A DNA stretch of 64,000 nt from Maricaulis salignorans (GCF_900103475.1 NZ_FNHG01000005.1:1-64000); one strand, 5' to 3'. Numbered from the stretch's first letter, positions 33,755 through 42,522 are shown. Program-made: numbers and translations. Notes: generated by a model not told the origin, from the letters alone.

Positions 33755-34339
33755 CTACAGCGCGCGTCCGGCGCGCGCCGCATCAATGCGGGCCTTGGCA
33801 GTGACGGCCGGGGCATAGGTCGGGTGGATTTCCAGCGCTTCCTCATAGGCGTCAAGCGCGGCATTGAGGGCCTGGGCATTTTCGAGCACCCGCCCGAGCG
33901 TGACATAGGCGTCGAAACGGCGCGGTTCGAGGGTCAGGGCGGTGTTCAGCGTCTCGAAGGCATAGGTCCAGTCTTCCAGCTGCGTCGCGACACGTCCGGC
34001 GGCGAGCCAGCCCTCGGCGAAGTCCGGCGCCAGCGCGGTGACATGGTCATACATACGGGCCGCGATATCATTGTCGCCAGCGGCCTCGGCGGCATAGCCG
34101 CGATCCATCAGCAGCGAGACGGTGTCGCTGCCGGAATGGGACCAGAGGGCAAGGATTTCGTCGACCAGCGGACGGGCGGCCGCCTCATCGGCTGTCGCCA
34201 GCGCATCAAGCCGGGCTGTCAGCCTTTCCTGCGGTGTCTGGAACTCGACCTGCGGCGCAATCTGCACCGTCTCGGTGAGCGGCGGGGCATCCTGCGCGGC
34301 GGCGAAGGTCAGCAGGGCGGAAGCGAGCAGGATCATCAT
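33755..34339 (-). CDS. Secreted TPR-repeat protein
   Basis: 194 residues. Signal peptide MMILLASALLTFAAAQ supports a start at 34339 rather than at the frame's first ATG. About three to four TPR units follow (DRGYAAEAAGDNDIAARMYD, WLAAGRVATQLEDWTYAFE, AYVTLGRVLENAQALNAALD). Probably a periplasmic scaffold. Directly precedes the membrane-anchored hydrolase gene. Confidence 0.78.
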   Translation of the reverse strand: MMILLASALLTFAAAQDAPPLTETVQIAPQVEFQTPQERLTARLDALATADEAAARPLVDEILALWSHSGSDTVSLLMDRGYAAEAAGDNDIAARMYDHVTALAPDFAEGWLAAGRVATQLEDWTYAFETLNTALTLEPRRFDAYVTLGRVLENAQALNAALDAYEEALEIHPTYAPAVTAKARIDAARAGRAL

Positions 34340-34424
34340 GGTCACGAGGATAGAGGCTCTTGCGGCGGCGTCCAGAGGGCGCCGCCGCATCTTGCCAGGA
34401 TTTAAGGCACGGCTGCCGCCGGTA

Positions 34425-34823
34425 TCAGCCGGTGAACAGGCCCCAGACGAGCAGGCCAGTCGAGCCGAGGAACATCACGATGACAGCGAGGGCGCCGATC
34501 ATGAAGCCGAGTTCGCGCTTGGCCGGGTCGGCCATATAGCCTTGCGAAAACAGCACGCGCCCGATCAGCCAGACCAGGGCGCCAATGCCCGCATAGAGAT
34601 CCCCGGCCAGCGTAGCGAAAATCCATAGCACAGGCAGGAAGAGCACCATCTGCTCGACCGTGTTGAGATGAACGCGATTGGCGCGCTCGAATTCTTCGGA
34701 GCCGGACATGGCCGGCGCCTTGACGCCGGTCTTGCCACGCATCATCCCGGTGCGGATCGCGAAGAGCAGTGTGAGGAGGACGGCAGCGAGTGTGCCGAGC
34801 ATGGTGAAGGGGTAGGCTGCCAT
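34425..34823 (-). CDS. MAPEG-family membrane protein
   Basis: 132 residues, four predicted helices near 5-25, 55-75, 78-95 and 108-128. The block ERANRVHLNTVEQMVLFLP is the MAPEG signature. Eukaryotic members act on glutathione or leukotrienes; bacterial function is mostly unknown. Same strand as its neighbours but with about 85 bp to the next gene. Confidence 0.87.
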   Translation of the reverse strand: MAAYPFTMLGTLAAVLLTLLFAIRTGMMRGKTGVKAPAMSGSEEFERANRVHLNTVEQMVLFLPVLWIFATLAGDLYAGIGALVWLIGRVLFSQGYMADPAKRELGFMIGALAVIVMFLGSTGLLVWGLFTG

Positions 34824-34916
34824 GGTGGGTCTCTTTCATTGGGCCGGGATTCGGCGTGAAGTGTCAGACAGATGTAACCGGGGAAGCTGCAACGGGGAAG
34901 CCGGTTTCCGGCGGGC

Positions 34917-35879
34917 TCACGCCCCGGCCTGAATCTCCGCCGCATCCAGCCGCGCCAATTGCTCCGCGCTCAGCTCCAGCGTCAGCGATCCGAGCAGCTC
35001 GTCGAGCTGTTTGATGCTGGTGGCGCTGGCGATCGGGGCGGTGATGCCGGGCTGGGCGGCGATCCAGGCGAGGGAGATTTGCGACAGGCTGGCACCGGTC
35101 TGAGCTGCGACATCGTCCATCACGCCGAGCAAGGTCATGTGCGGCTCAGTGAAATAGGCCGTCATCCGGTCGCCGCGCGCGCTTTTGCCGATATCCGCCT
35201 TCGAGCGGTATTTCCCGGTCAGGAAGCCCGAGGCGAGGCCGAAATAGCTCAGAACCCCGATATTCTTTTCGATGCACAGATCACGCAGCGCCCCGGCAAA
35301 ACGGTGGCGGCGGATCAGGTTGAATTCCGGCTGTAGCACCGAATAGGCGGCCCAGCCGCGCGCGGCACTCATCTCCAGCGATTGCCCAAGCCGTTCGGCC
35401 GAAAAATTGGACGCTCCGAGCGCCTTGACCTTGCCCGCATCAACCAGTTTGGAGAACGCGTGCAATACCTCGTCCATCGGCGTGTCGGGATCGTCCTGGT
35501 GCGCGTAATAGAGGTCGATATAATCGGTCTGCAGCCGGTTGAGAGAGGCCTCGACATGGCGCGCAATCAATTCCGGATCGAGCGGTTTGGGCCCGTCGAT
35601 CGGCAACATGCCGACCTTGGTCGCGATCAGCACATCATCGCGCCGCCCGCGCCGCTTGAGCCAGTCCCCGATCACCGTCTCCGATTCGCCGCCGACATGG
35701 CCCGGCACCCAGGCCGAATAGACATCAGCGGTATCGATCATCGTGCCGCCGGCTTCAATGAAACGGTCGAGCACGTCGAAAGCCTGCGGGGTTTGCAGCG
35801 TCCAGCCAAACACATTGCCGCCGAAGACAAGGGCTGGCGTGGAAAGACCGCTGGAGCCGAGGGGGCGGAGCTTGGGCAT
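34917..35879 (-). CDS. Aldo/keto reductase
   Basis: 320 residues. TIM-barrel oxidoreductase with the catalytic tetrad visible: Asp and Tyr in DTADVYS, Lys in ATKVGML and His in YYAHQDD. The C-terminal ASATSIKQLDELL binds the NADPH phosphate region. It resembles the YdjG/YajO-type bacterial group; the natural aldehyde or sugar substrate is unknown. The promoter should lie to the right, near the palindromes at 35987. Confidence 0.9.
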   Translation of the reverse strand: MPKLRPLGSSGLSTPALVFGGNVFGWTLQTPQAFDVLDRFIEAGGTMIDTADVYSAWVPGHVGGESETVIGDWLKRRGRRDDVLIATKVGMLPIDGPKPLDPELIARHVEASLNRLQTDYIDLYYAHQDDPDTPMDEVLHAFSKLVDAGKVKALGASNFSAERLGQSLEMSAARGWAAYSVLQPEFNLIRRHRFAGALRDLCIEKNIGVLSYFGLASGFLTGKYRSKADIGKSARGDRMTAYFTEPHMTLLGVMDDVAAQTGASLSQISLAWIAAQPGITAPIASATSIKQLDELLGSLTLELSAEQLARLDAAEIQAGA

Positions 35880-35986
35880 GGCGGGTGTCCTGTGAGGCTG
35901 AGGGATAGGGACATGTACCTCTGGTGCGCGCCCCGGGGAAGGCTCCTCTTCTCCTGTGGCGGCCGCACCGAAAGTGCCCGAGCCAC

Positions 35987-36042
35987 CTATTCACCGCATC
36001 AGATGCGGTGAATAGAGGTGCCAATCTCCGCATAGGGTGCGG
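35987..36042. repeat. Two tandem related hairpins
   Basis: The first is a perfect 14-bp inverted repeat (CTATTCACCGCATC at 35987-36000 with its complement at 36002-36015, one-base centre). The second, 12 bp further on, is a degenerate version: CCGCA (36028-36032) with TGCGG (36038-36042), followed by CGAATAAG, which resembles GTGAATAG of the first. No T run. They could be a dyad operator for the reductase gene or an intergenic palindromic repeat pair. Confidence 0.6.
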
Positions 36043-36305
36043 CGAATAAGTTTGCGAATGCGTGTTAGTCGCAAGAAAGAGCCTGACCAATGGGCCATAT
36101 GATCCAGAGTTCCAAGATTCAGATTGACTGAATTAGTGGCGCAGCTTTGTAGACTTGTGACGGTACTCGAAATTGCCCAAGCGAACAGACGTTTCCGACT
36201 GCTCGAAATTGGGGCTCGAGTTTCTCGGCCGTAAGAAAAGGTCGATCACAATTTTCAGCAAGGCAGGCAGCCACCCATGGAAATCGTCCATATGGCAGGC
36301 TCCAA
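36043..36305. other. Gene-free stretch, lower GC
   Basis: No credible gene. Base composition is visibly richer in A and T than the surroundings. The only repeat I see is a 10-bp direct repeat CTCGAAATTG at 36166-36175 and 36202-36211. No intact integrase, transposase or tRNA end is present. Confidence 0.5.
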
Positions 36306-36334
36306 CAAAAAAGGCTCGCCGGTTGGCGAGCCTT
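36306..36334 (-). terminator. Intrinsic terminator of the candidate small RNA
   Basis: On the minus strand, a perfect 10-bp stem AAGGCTCGCC/GGCGAGCCTT (36325-36334 with 36311-36320), loop of four, then six T (36307-36312 on the plus strand read as A). There is no minus-strand protein gene for about 210 bp upstream, so it should end a non-coding transcript or a long 3' UTR. Confidence 0.85.
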
Positions 36335-36335
36335 G

Positions 36336-36484
36336 GTCAGACTATTGTTAGTCTGTGTTTCGCGGATACCACAACTAGAGGCGTCGGACCAGCCTCAGGT
36401 GCGAGCCCTGTCTCCGACAGTCCGAAATCACAGGTAAACCTTCGTCTCCCGCAGACCCACCTCCCAAGTAGCCATCAGGCTGAC
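36336..36484 (-). ncRNA. Candidate rod-shaped small RNA, possibly 6S-like
   Basis: About 149 nt read leftward, just before a strong terminator. The ends pair: GUCAGCCU at the 5' side (36484 down) with AGUCUGAC at the 3' side (36343-36336), one mismatch. Further in, GUCUG (36456-36452) pairs with CAGAC (36355-36351), CGG with CCG, and CGGAC with GUCCG (36424-36420 with 36389-36385) around an inner hairpin CUGUC/GACAG. A single long rod with bulges is the shape of 6S RNA, the RNA polymerase inhibitor. Identity as 6S is a guess from shape, size and terminator. It might instead be a processed 3' UTR of the acyl-CoA dehydrogenase mRNA. Confidence 0.5.
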
Positions 36485-36510
36485 AAGTGTTGAACGCGCT
36501 GGCGGGGTGA

Positions 36511-36539
36511 GGGGGCACGCACCACCGGCGCATGCCCCC
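36511..36539 (-). terminator. Hairpin after the acyl-CoA dehydrogenase operon
   Basis: GGGGGCAUGC with GCGUGCCCCC on the minus strand (36539-36530 with 36520-36511), ten pairs including one G-U. It starts 10 bp after the stop codon. No T run, so it may be a weak terminator or a 3'-end stabilising hairpin. Confidence 0.5.
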
Positions 36540-36548
36540 CAACCGTTT

Positions 36549-37628
36549 CTAGGCCGACATCAGCTCCATAACCCGGCGCAGCTGATCTTCCTTATCGCCC
36601 AGCTGGGCGTCGATCATGGTCAGGCGTTTGGCGTAGTGGGAACCGGCATACTCCCAGGTCATGCCGATGCCGCCATGCATCTGGACGGCTTCTTCGGCGA
36701 CCAGCTTGCCGGCGCGGCCGATCAGGTTTTTGGCCTTGGCGACGGCCAGGGCACGGCCCGGCGTGTCGACGGCGCCGGCGGCGTGGATGGTGATGGAGCG
36801 CGCCTGTTCAATCTCGATCGAGAGGTCGACGAGGCGGTGCTGCAGGGCCTGGAAGGTGGCGATCGGGCGGCCGAATTGCTGGCGCTGCATGAGATAGTCC
36901 TTGGTCATCTCCTTGAGCACATCCATCGCACCGACGGCTTCGGCGCACAGCGCCAGACGGCCGGCATCGAGGGCGGCTTCGATGGTCTCGCCCGCATCCC
37001 CGGAGAGGCATTTGGCGGACACATTGTCGAGCCCGACTTCGGCCGCGCCGCCACCATCAATCATGGCGTAGCTATGGATATCGGCCGCCTTGGCCTCGAT
37101 CTCGAACAGGCCGATCTTGCCGGCCGGCGTGCGCGCCGCGACCAGCAGCGTGTCAGCGGCATGACCGCCATAGACCAGGCTCTTGCGGCCGCTCAGCGTC
37201 CAGTTCTCGCCGGACTGGGTCGCCGAGGTTGCGATCTCGCTGGTATCGGTGAAGGCCTCAGCCTCGAACACGGCGAGTGCCGTGCGGGCGGTGCCGGCGA
37301 TGATGGCGTCGACCTTGTCGGACTGGCCAAACGCCGCATACAGGCGCAGGCCCATCAGATTGCCCAGCATGGGTTCCGGGCAGAGTGTGCGGCCGAATTC
37401 CTCGAACACGATGGCGATGTCGAAGCCTTCGCCGCCGAAACCGCCCTGGTCTTCGGAGACGAGGGCGCCGAGAATGCCGAGCTCGGCCAGTTCGCCCCAT
37501 TTCTTGGCATCGTGGAAGGGCGCGTCATAGGCGATCTTTATGCGGTGCTCGACCGGATACTGGTCGGCGAGATAGCGGCGCAGGCTGTCGGAGATCATGC
37601 GCCGGTCGTCGGTTTGATTGAAGTTCAT
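36549..37628 (-). CDS. Acyl-CoA dehydrogenase (second gene of pair)
   Basis: 359 residues. FAD enzyme of fatty-acid or related acyl-CoA oxidation. Features: N-terminal helical domain, FGGEGFDIAIVFEEFGRTLCPEP, the mid beta domain, YLMQRQQFGRPIATFQALQH (family signature 2) and QMHGGIGMTWEYAGSHYAKR near the end. Shorter than its neighbour and less conserved, as is usual for the partner subunit in bacterial alpha2beta2 acyl-CoA dehydrogenases. Starts 3 bp after the stop of the upstream gene; the two probably form a hetero-complex. Confidence 0.88.
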   Translation of the reverse strand: MNFNQTDDRRMISDSLRRYLADQYPVEHRIKIAYDAPFHDAKKWGELAELGILGALVSEDQGGFGGEGFDIAIVFEEFGRTLCPEPMLGNLMGLRLYAAFGQSDKVDAIIAGTARTALAVFEAEAFTDTSEIATSATQSGENWTLSGRKSLVYGGHAADTLLVAARTPAGKIGLFEIEAKAADIHSYAMIDGGGAAEVGLDNVSAKCLSGDAGETIEAALDAGRLALCAEAVGAMDVLKEMTKDYLMQRQQFGRPIATFQALQHRLVDLSIEIEQARSITIHAAGAVDTPGRALAVAKAKNLIGRAGKLVAEEAVQMHGGIGMTWEYAGSHYAKRLTMIDAQLGDKEDQLRRVMELMSA

Positions 37629-37631
37629 GGC

Positions 37632-38819
37632 TCAGGCTCCGAAAATGTCTTTGGCGATGATATTGCGCTGAATCTCGTTGGACCCACCGAAGATCGAAAG
37701 CTTGCGATTGTTGAAATAGCTCGCAGCACTGGCCGCCGCTTCCGGTGGCGCAACGGCGAGATTGCCGGCCAGCGCCTCCATCGGGAAGGGGGCCGCAGCC
37801 GGGCCGAGGGCGCGACGGGCCAGATCGTCGAGGTTCTGCCGGATCACCGTGCCCTTGATCTTCAGCATGGAGGCAATGGTGTTGGAGGCGGCGCCGCCGG
37901 AGGCATCGACCAGAACGCGCAGATTGGTCATGCGCAGGGCTTCCAGATCGATCTCGGCTTCGGCGATGCGAGCCGCGAAGAGCGGATCCTCGATCAGCGG
38001 CTTGCCGCGGCGTTTCAGCTTGCGGGCCAGCGCTTTGAGCTCGTGCAGGGCCTGGGTCGAGGCGCCGACACCGGCAATGCCGGTGCGCTCATGGGTGAGG
38101 AGGAATTTGGCGATGGTCCAGCCTTCATTCTCGACCCCGACCAGATTTGAGACCGGCACGCGGACATCGGAGAAGAAGACCTCATTCACTTCATAACCGC
38201 CCTCGATCAGCTTGATCGGGCGCACTTCGATGCCGGGGGTCTTGATGTCGACCAGTACGAAGGAAATCCCCTCCTGGCGCTTGCCCTCGGTGGAGGTGCG
38301 CACGAGGCAGAAAATCTTGTCGGCATACTGGCCCAGCGTGGTCCAGGTCTTCTGGCCATTGATGATGTAATCATCGCCCTCGCGGATGGCGCGGGTTTTC
38401 AGGCTGGCGAGATCGGAACCGGCACCGGGCTCGGAATAGCCCTGGCACCACCAATCACTGCCATCGAGAATGCGCGGCAGGATATCGGCTTTCTGCTTCT
38501 CGGTACCGAATTTGATCAGGACAGGGCCGAGCATGCCCAGACCGAAGGGCACGATGCGCGGCGCGTTCGCCAGGCAGCATTCCTCGTCGAAGATATGGCG
38601 CTGCACGGCATTCCAGCCCGGGCCGCCATATTCGACCGGCCAGGTCGCGGCGAGCCAGTTGCGGCTCTGCAGGGTCGCGTGCCAGCTCTCGATGTCAGCC
38701 TTGCCAAGCTCTTCGCCATTGCGAACCTTGGTCGCGAGCTCTTCGGACAGATTATCCTTCAGAAAACTGCGTACTTCCGCGCGGAAGGCGTCTTCCTCGG
38801 GCGTGAAGTTGAGATCCAT
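37632..38819 (-). CDS. Acyl-CoA dehydrogenase (first gene of pair)
   Basis: 395 residues. Full-length family member: WYCQGYSEPGAGSDLASLKT-type block (here WWCQGYSEPGAGSDLASL), INGQKTWTTLGQYAD, ANIGVEN-like VGVENEGWTIAKFLL, and the C-terminal FGGSNEIQRNIIAKDIFG. GAGGAG six bases before ATG 38819 fixes the start. Probably acts with the downstream partner on a specific acyl- or steroid-CoA; the substrate cannot be read. Confidence 0.9.
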   Translation of the reverse strand: MDLNFTPEEDAFRAEVRSFLKDNLSEELATKVRNGEELGKADIESWHATLQSRNWLAATWPVEYGGPGWNAVQRHIFDEECCLANAPRIVPFGLGMLGPVLIKFGTEKQKADILPRILDGSDWWCQGYSEPGAGSDLASLKTRAIREGDDYIINGQKTWTTLGQYADKIFCLVRTSTEGKRQEGISFVLVDIKTPGIEVRPIKLIEGGYEVNEVFFSDVRVPVSNLVGVENEGWTIAKFLLTHERTGIAGVGASTQALHELKALARKLKRRGKPLIEDPLFAARIAEAEIDLEALRMTNLRVLVDASGGAASNTIASMLKIKGTVIRQNLDDLARRALGPAAAPFPMEALAGNLAVAPPEAAASAASYFNNRKLSIFGGSNEIQRNIIAKDIFGA

Positions 38820-38974
38820 GGTGTGCTCCTCGATATCGACCAATGGGCGGGGCGGGTCTGATGCCAGCCTCCGGTGCTTTCGTGTTTCCGGTATGCATTT
38901 AAGGCCAAGCGGAGCGGCATGGATAGGGGGTTGCTGATTCTCGCGGTCCGGAATCTTGTCGCACCGGCCCGACG

Positions 38975-39580
38975 CTAGAGCAGGCCGCGGGCCGCCAGGT
39001 CTGAGCGCAGCTTGGTTTCGTCAGTGAACAGCTCGGAATCAAAGCCGAATTCGCGCGCTGCAATGACATTGGCCTCGCGGTCATCGAAGAAGATCACATC
39101 GGCTGGATCATGCGGCAGGCGCGCGGCCGTGATCTCGTAAATGCGCCGGTCCGGCTTGATCACGCCCTCATGCGCCGAGACGATGGTGTCGCGCATATGG
39201 CGCATGGCCGGGTAGAGCCGGTTGACGGGCTCGACCCATTCGGCGGGCAGATTGGTGAGGGCATATTGCGGGATGCCGCGTGCGGCGAGGGCTTCGATCG
39301 CTTCGGCGGTGCCGGGGACGGAGCCCTGGAGCATTTCCGGGAAGCGGGTTTCCCAGGCGGTGATGGCCGCTTCATGCTCGGGATATTGCGCAATCAGGGC
39401 GCGGCGATTCTCCGCCATTGGCACGCCGCGATCATGCGCCTGGTGCCATTCCATCGTGCAAACACGGCCCAGGAAGTCCTGGACCGCGTCTTCATTTCTG
39501 AAAATCTTGCGATAGAGATAGGCGGGCGACCAGTCCAGAAGGACTTTGCCCAGATCCCACAGGACAGCCTTGTGAGCCAT
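38975..39580 (-). CDS. HAD-superfamily hydrolase, subfamily IA
   Basis: 201 residues. Motif I is WDLGKVLLDW with Asp as nucleophile; the second Asp of DxD is replaced by Gly, as in the YihX/haloacid-type variants. Motif II TNLP, motif III Lys in VIKPDRRIYE, motif IV FFDDREANV. Probably a phosphatase of small phosphorylated metabolites. Start at ATG 39580. It is 13 bp downstream of rpmJ on the same strand. Confidence 0.85.
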   Translation of the reverse strand: MAHKAVLWDLGKVLLDWSPAYLYRKIFRNEDAVQDFLGRVCTMEWHQAHDRGVPMAENRRALIAQYPEHEAAITAWETRFPEMLQGSVPGTAEAIEALAARGIPQYALTNLPAEWVEPVNRLYPAMRHMRDTIVSAHEGVIKPDRRIYEITAARLPHDPADVIFFDDREANVIAAREFGFDSELFTDETKLRSDLAARGLL

Positions 39581-39593
39581 CGACTGTGAAAGC

Positions 39594-39719
39594 CTAGCCG
39601 GCACGGGCTTTGAAGCGGGGATCGGTCTTGTTGATCACATAGACACGACCGCCACGTTTCACGACCTTGCAATCACGGTGACGATTTTTCAGCGACTTGA
39701 GAGAGCTGCGGACTTTCAT
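39594..39719 (-). CDS. rpmJ: 50S ribosomal protein L36
   Basis: 41 residues: [20 protein letters not shown], then [21 protein letters not shown]. This is the longer L36 form with a C-terminal extension and a single Cys, so it lacks the zinc-binding set of the short form. Too short for most gene lists but unmistakable. Likely co-transcribed with the HAD hydrolase gene. Confidence 0.95.
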   Translation of the reverse strand: MKVRSSLKSLKNRHRDCKVVKRGGRVYVINKTDPRFKARAG

Positions 39720-39895
39720 GGCAAGGCCTTCGTGTTGACACGCATTGATTAAGGAGGGCGCGGAGTAGCGGAGGGCCGTGGCAGTGTCAACGGGGACGTG
39801 CGGTTCGGCGGCCTGGCTCAGCGAAAAAAAAGTCGATTGCGGCGCTTGCGATGCCGCAAGTGCGAAATATATTACACGCGGTTAAGAAAACTGCA

Positions 39896-39920
39896 TTCCT
39901 GCGCCACAAAATCTGCTATA
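39896..39920 (+). promoter_or_regulatory. Candidate promoter of the acidic lipoprotein gene
   Basis: GCTATA at 39915-39920, a good Caulobacter-type -10, preceded by TTCCTG at 39896-39901 with 13 bp between. A start about 7 bp on would leave a very short leader holding AAGGAG (39934-39939) before ATG 39946. Confidence 0.35.
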
Positions 39921-39945
39921 TGTGTGCGGTCACAAGGAGAATGAC

Positions 39946-40284
39946 ATGCGTTTTGAACTGATGATCGCGGCTTCGGCCGCAGCACTACTGCTCGCTTCCT
40001 GTTCCGATGGTACGGGCGAGAGCGCCGATGACAATATGGAATCGGCTGCCGAGCACATGGAAGATGCCGCTGATGCCATGGGCGATGCCGCTGAAGAAGC
40101 AGGCGAAGACATGGGCCTCACCGAGGATTCCATCGGCGATGACCTGCAAGATGCTGCCGAAGCTACCGGCGAAGCAATGCAGGACGCAGCCGACGCAACG
40201 GGTGATGCCATCCAGGATGCGGCTGAAGCCATTGAAGAAGCCGTCACGCCAGCCGACGAGCCAGCGACCGACGAACCCCAGTAA
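39946..40284 (+). CDS. Acidic lipoprotein with amphipathic 11-residue repeats
   Basis: 112 residues. Signal peptide with lipobox LLLASC (Cys19 or so), so it should be lipid-anchored. The mature part is highly acidic and rich in Ala, Met and Glu: repeats such as DAAEATGEAMQ, DAADATGDAIQ, DAAEAIEEAV, with an 11-residue period typical of long amphipathic helices (as in LEA-type and apolipoprotein-like repeats). The end is Pro- and Thr-rich. Function unknown; such proteins may coat membranes or act in stress. AAGGAG six bases upstream confirms the start. Confidence 0.75.
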   Translation: MRFELMIAASAAALLLASCSDGTGESADDNMESAAEHMEDAADAMGDAAEEAGEDMGLTEDSIGDDLQDAAEATGEAMQDAADATGDAIQDAAEAIEEAVTPADEPATDEPQ

Positions 40285-40417
40285 TCGGGGCAGACTGAAC
40301 TGAGACTGCCAGATCGTATCCGGGCTTCAGACCCGGGTGCGATCTGGTGGCTTTGCCGGTTTGAGATTATTGCGCCGGCAGGACGGGTATTTTGCGGGGC
40401 AGGTTCTGGACGCCGCC

Positions 40418-41188
40418 CTAATTGTGCTCCTGCATCGCGCCCAGCTGGGCGCGATAATGCCGGCCCACCGGGATCTCGGCACCGTTCGCAAGATTGACGG
40501 TGCACGAATTACCGTCGCTGACGACTTCGCTGATATCCTGCAGATTGACCATATGGGACCGATGCACGCGCCGGATTGATGTGCCTGAGAATTCCTTCTC
40601 CAGACTCGCCATCGTCGCTCGAACCATCACCTTCTCGTGTCGCGTATGGATGAAAACATAGTCCTTGCAGGCCTCAATTCTCGTGACATCGGCCATCGCG
40701 ATGCGCTGTGAGCGATTGCCTGTCTTGGCCCAGTAGAACCTGTCCGGAGGGCTGGCTGCGCCATTGGACGGTGACATCTGGTCGAGCTCGCGGGCGGCAT
40801 TTCGGACCGCATTGAGAATCGGTGCCACCAAAAGCCGCTGCCGCACGCGCTCCAGAGCTTCGCACAAACGCTGCGGATGAATGGGCTTGAGCACAAAATC
40901 GGTTGCGGCGACATCGAAGGCCTGCGACGCAAACTGGTCAAATGCGGTCACGAAGATCACCTGCGGCGCACCACGTGTACTCAATTCCCGCGCCAGGCTG
41001 AGCCCGTCCATACCCGGCATGTCGATATCGACGAGTACCAGGTCGGGCTTTCTCGCGTCAAAGGCGTGCAGTGCGGCCAGGCCATTCTTAGCCGTCGCGA
41101 CCACGGTGATACCGTCCATCGAGGCCAGTAAATGCTCAAGATTGGCGACCGCGAGCGGTTCGTCATCCACGATCAGTACTTTCATCAT
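40418..41188 (-). CDS. LytTR-family response regulator
   Basis: 256 residues. Receiver domain with Asp54 in LVLVDIDMPGMDG and Lys in FVLKPIHPQ; C-terminal LytTR DNA-binding domain from about 150 (IAMADVTRIEACKDYVFIHT, then SIRRVHRSHMVNLQDI). It is the output half of a LytS/LytT-type pair; its start overlaps the kinase stop by 4 bp. A probable target is the divergent TonB receptor gene at 42523. Confidence 0.93.
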   Translation of the reverse strand: MMKVLIVDDEPLAVANLEHLLASMDGITVVATAKNGLAALHAFDARKPDLVLVDIDMPGMDGLSLARELSTRGAPQVIFVTAFDQFASQAFDVAATDFVLKPIHPQRLCEALERVRQRLLVAPILNAVRNAARELDQMSPSNGAASPPDRFYWAKTGNRSQRIAMADVTRIEACKDYVFIHTRHEKVMVRATMASLEKEFSGTSIRRVHRSHMVNLQDISEVVSDGNSCTVNLANGAEIPVGRHYRAQLGAMQEHN

Positions 41189-42321
41189 GCGTCATCCTCC
41201 GAAGATTCTGAGGGTTCGGCCCGGCTGACGGGGATGGTGAGCCGGCACTCAAACTGGTTTTCGTCGAGCGGGCCGCACGTCAACTCTCCGGCCCCGGGGA
41301 ACAGGATTTCCGTGCGTAGCTTCAGGTTGGCGATGCCGATCCCGTCGTTGGCCATCTCGTCGCAGGCTTCCGGGCCGGCGGGCACATAGCCATCATTGCG
41401 GACGCTGATGCAGCATTTCGAGCCGGGTGCGGCGGTGACCTCGACGGTCGCGGTCACCAGGGTGACGGATCTGGCGACGCTATGTTTGACGACATTCTCC
41501 AGCAGAGGCTGGAGCGTGAAGCGCGGGATCGCCACGTTGAGATAGCGGTCCGGGATGTTCCAGACGACGGTCAGGCGGTCCGGGAAGCGCAAGGCTTCAA
41601 TCTGCAGGTAGAGCTCGGTTGATTCAATCTCGTCGGCAATCGAGGCCAGCGGGCTGGCGCTGTGCTTCAGGCTGCGCCGCAATAGTTCACCCAGCGACGC
41701 GACCGCGTCGACGGCATCAGATTTGCGCTCCAGCGTGACGAGCGCGGAGATGGTGTTCAATGCATTGAACAGAAAATGTGGATTGATCTGGGTCTCCAGC
41801 CGCGCGAGGCGCGCCCGGGTAAAGGAGATTTCCAGCCCCCGGACCCGGGCTTCTTCCGCCCGGCGCCTCATCTGATGCAGCAACACCAGCATCAGCGAAA
41901 GCCACAGGATTACCCGTGGACCGGCGGTCGCCAGCATGCTGAAAAGATAAATGTTCCAGAATTTTGTGGTCGAAGACAGGACGTCCGGGGTGATGAAAAG
42001 CCCATAGGCCGTCACCTCCACCACCGGGTTGGCGAACACCCCGGCAATCACCGCAATCCAACGCCAGATCATCGCTGTGCCCGGGTGCAGGAATGGTGTG
42101 AGCACCAGTTGGCAAACAGTCAGACTGCCCAAGGCATAGACGAAGATGTGCGCCAGTATGATTTGTCCGCCACTGCGATTGTCAGCGCCGGGCATGCTGA
42201 GTGCGCCGAGCGTGTCGGTCAGGGTCAGTGCCAGCGTCAGCGCGACGGCCCACAGGCGGATCTGCAGGAGCGGATCGAGGCGCCGCAGCGGGGCGATCAG
42301 AGCGTTCAGTGTCATGTTCAT
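41185..42321 (-). CDS. LytS/YehU-type sensor histidine kinase
   Basis: 378 residues. Five or so membrane helices in residues 15-165, then the His_kinase domain: QINPHFLFNALNTISALV with the phospho-acceptor His, then the ATPase part (PRFTLQPLLENVVKHSVA as N box, NDGIGIANLKLRTEILFPG as G box). The membrane part acts as the sensor but resembles no known ligand domain. Operon with the LytTR regulator; promoter region shared with the divergent receptor gene. Confidence 0.92.
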   Translation of the reverse strand: MNMTLNALIAPLRRLDPLLQIRLWAVALTLALTLTDTLGALSMPGADNRSGGQIILAHIFVYALGSLTVCQLVLTPFLHPGTAMIWRWIAVIAGVFANPVVEVTAYGLFITPDVLSSTTKFWNIYLFSMLATAGPRVILWLSLMLVLLHQMRRRAEEARVRGLEISFTRARLARLETQINPHFLFNALNTISALVTLERKSDAVDAVASLGELLRRSLKHSASPLASIADEIESTELYLQIEALRFPDRLTVVWNIPDRYLNVAIPRFTLQPLLENVVKHSVARSVTLVTATVEVTAAPGSKCCISVRNDGYVPAGPEACDEMANDGIGIANLKLRTEILFPGAGELTCGPLDENQFECRLTIPVSRAEPSESSEDDA

Positions 42322-42522
42322 GTGTTCAGCTTACAGAAAAACGGGCCGGATGATCGGGTCTTCATGCGCCAGACAGCGGCTTCGTCGAAAATCACAATCA
42401 TTGGTCGATGCACATCATGCGTCCGTCGCAGCGCCCGGTGACGGCTCCGGGACGGCCTCTAGAAACCCCCTTCTTCATGGCCGCGCATCGAGTGATGCAG
42501 GGCATAATCCAAGGGGAATATC

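Noticed and set aside
36043-36305. Genomic-island or attachment site in the AT-richer gap
   Set aside because: No integrase, transposase, tRNA fragment or convincing direct-repeat pair beyond a 10-bp match.
36507-38150. 547-codon plus-strand frame opposite the acyl-CoA dehydrogenases
   Set aside because: Both dehydrogenases are clear family members on the minus strand; the plus frame is rich in Gly, Asp, Arg and Gln with no recognisable domain.
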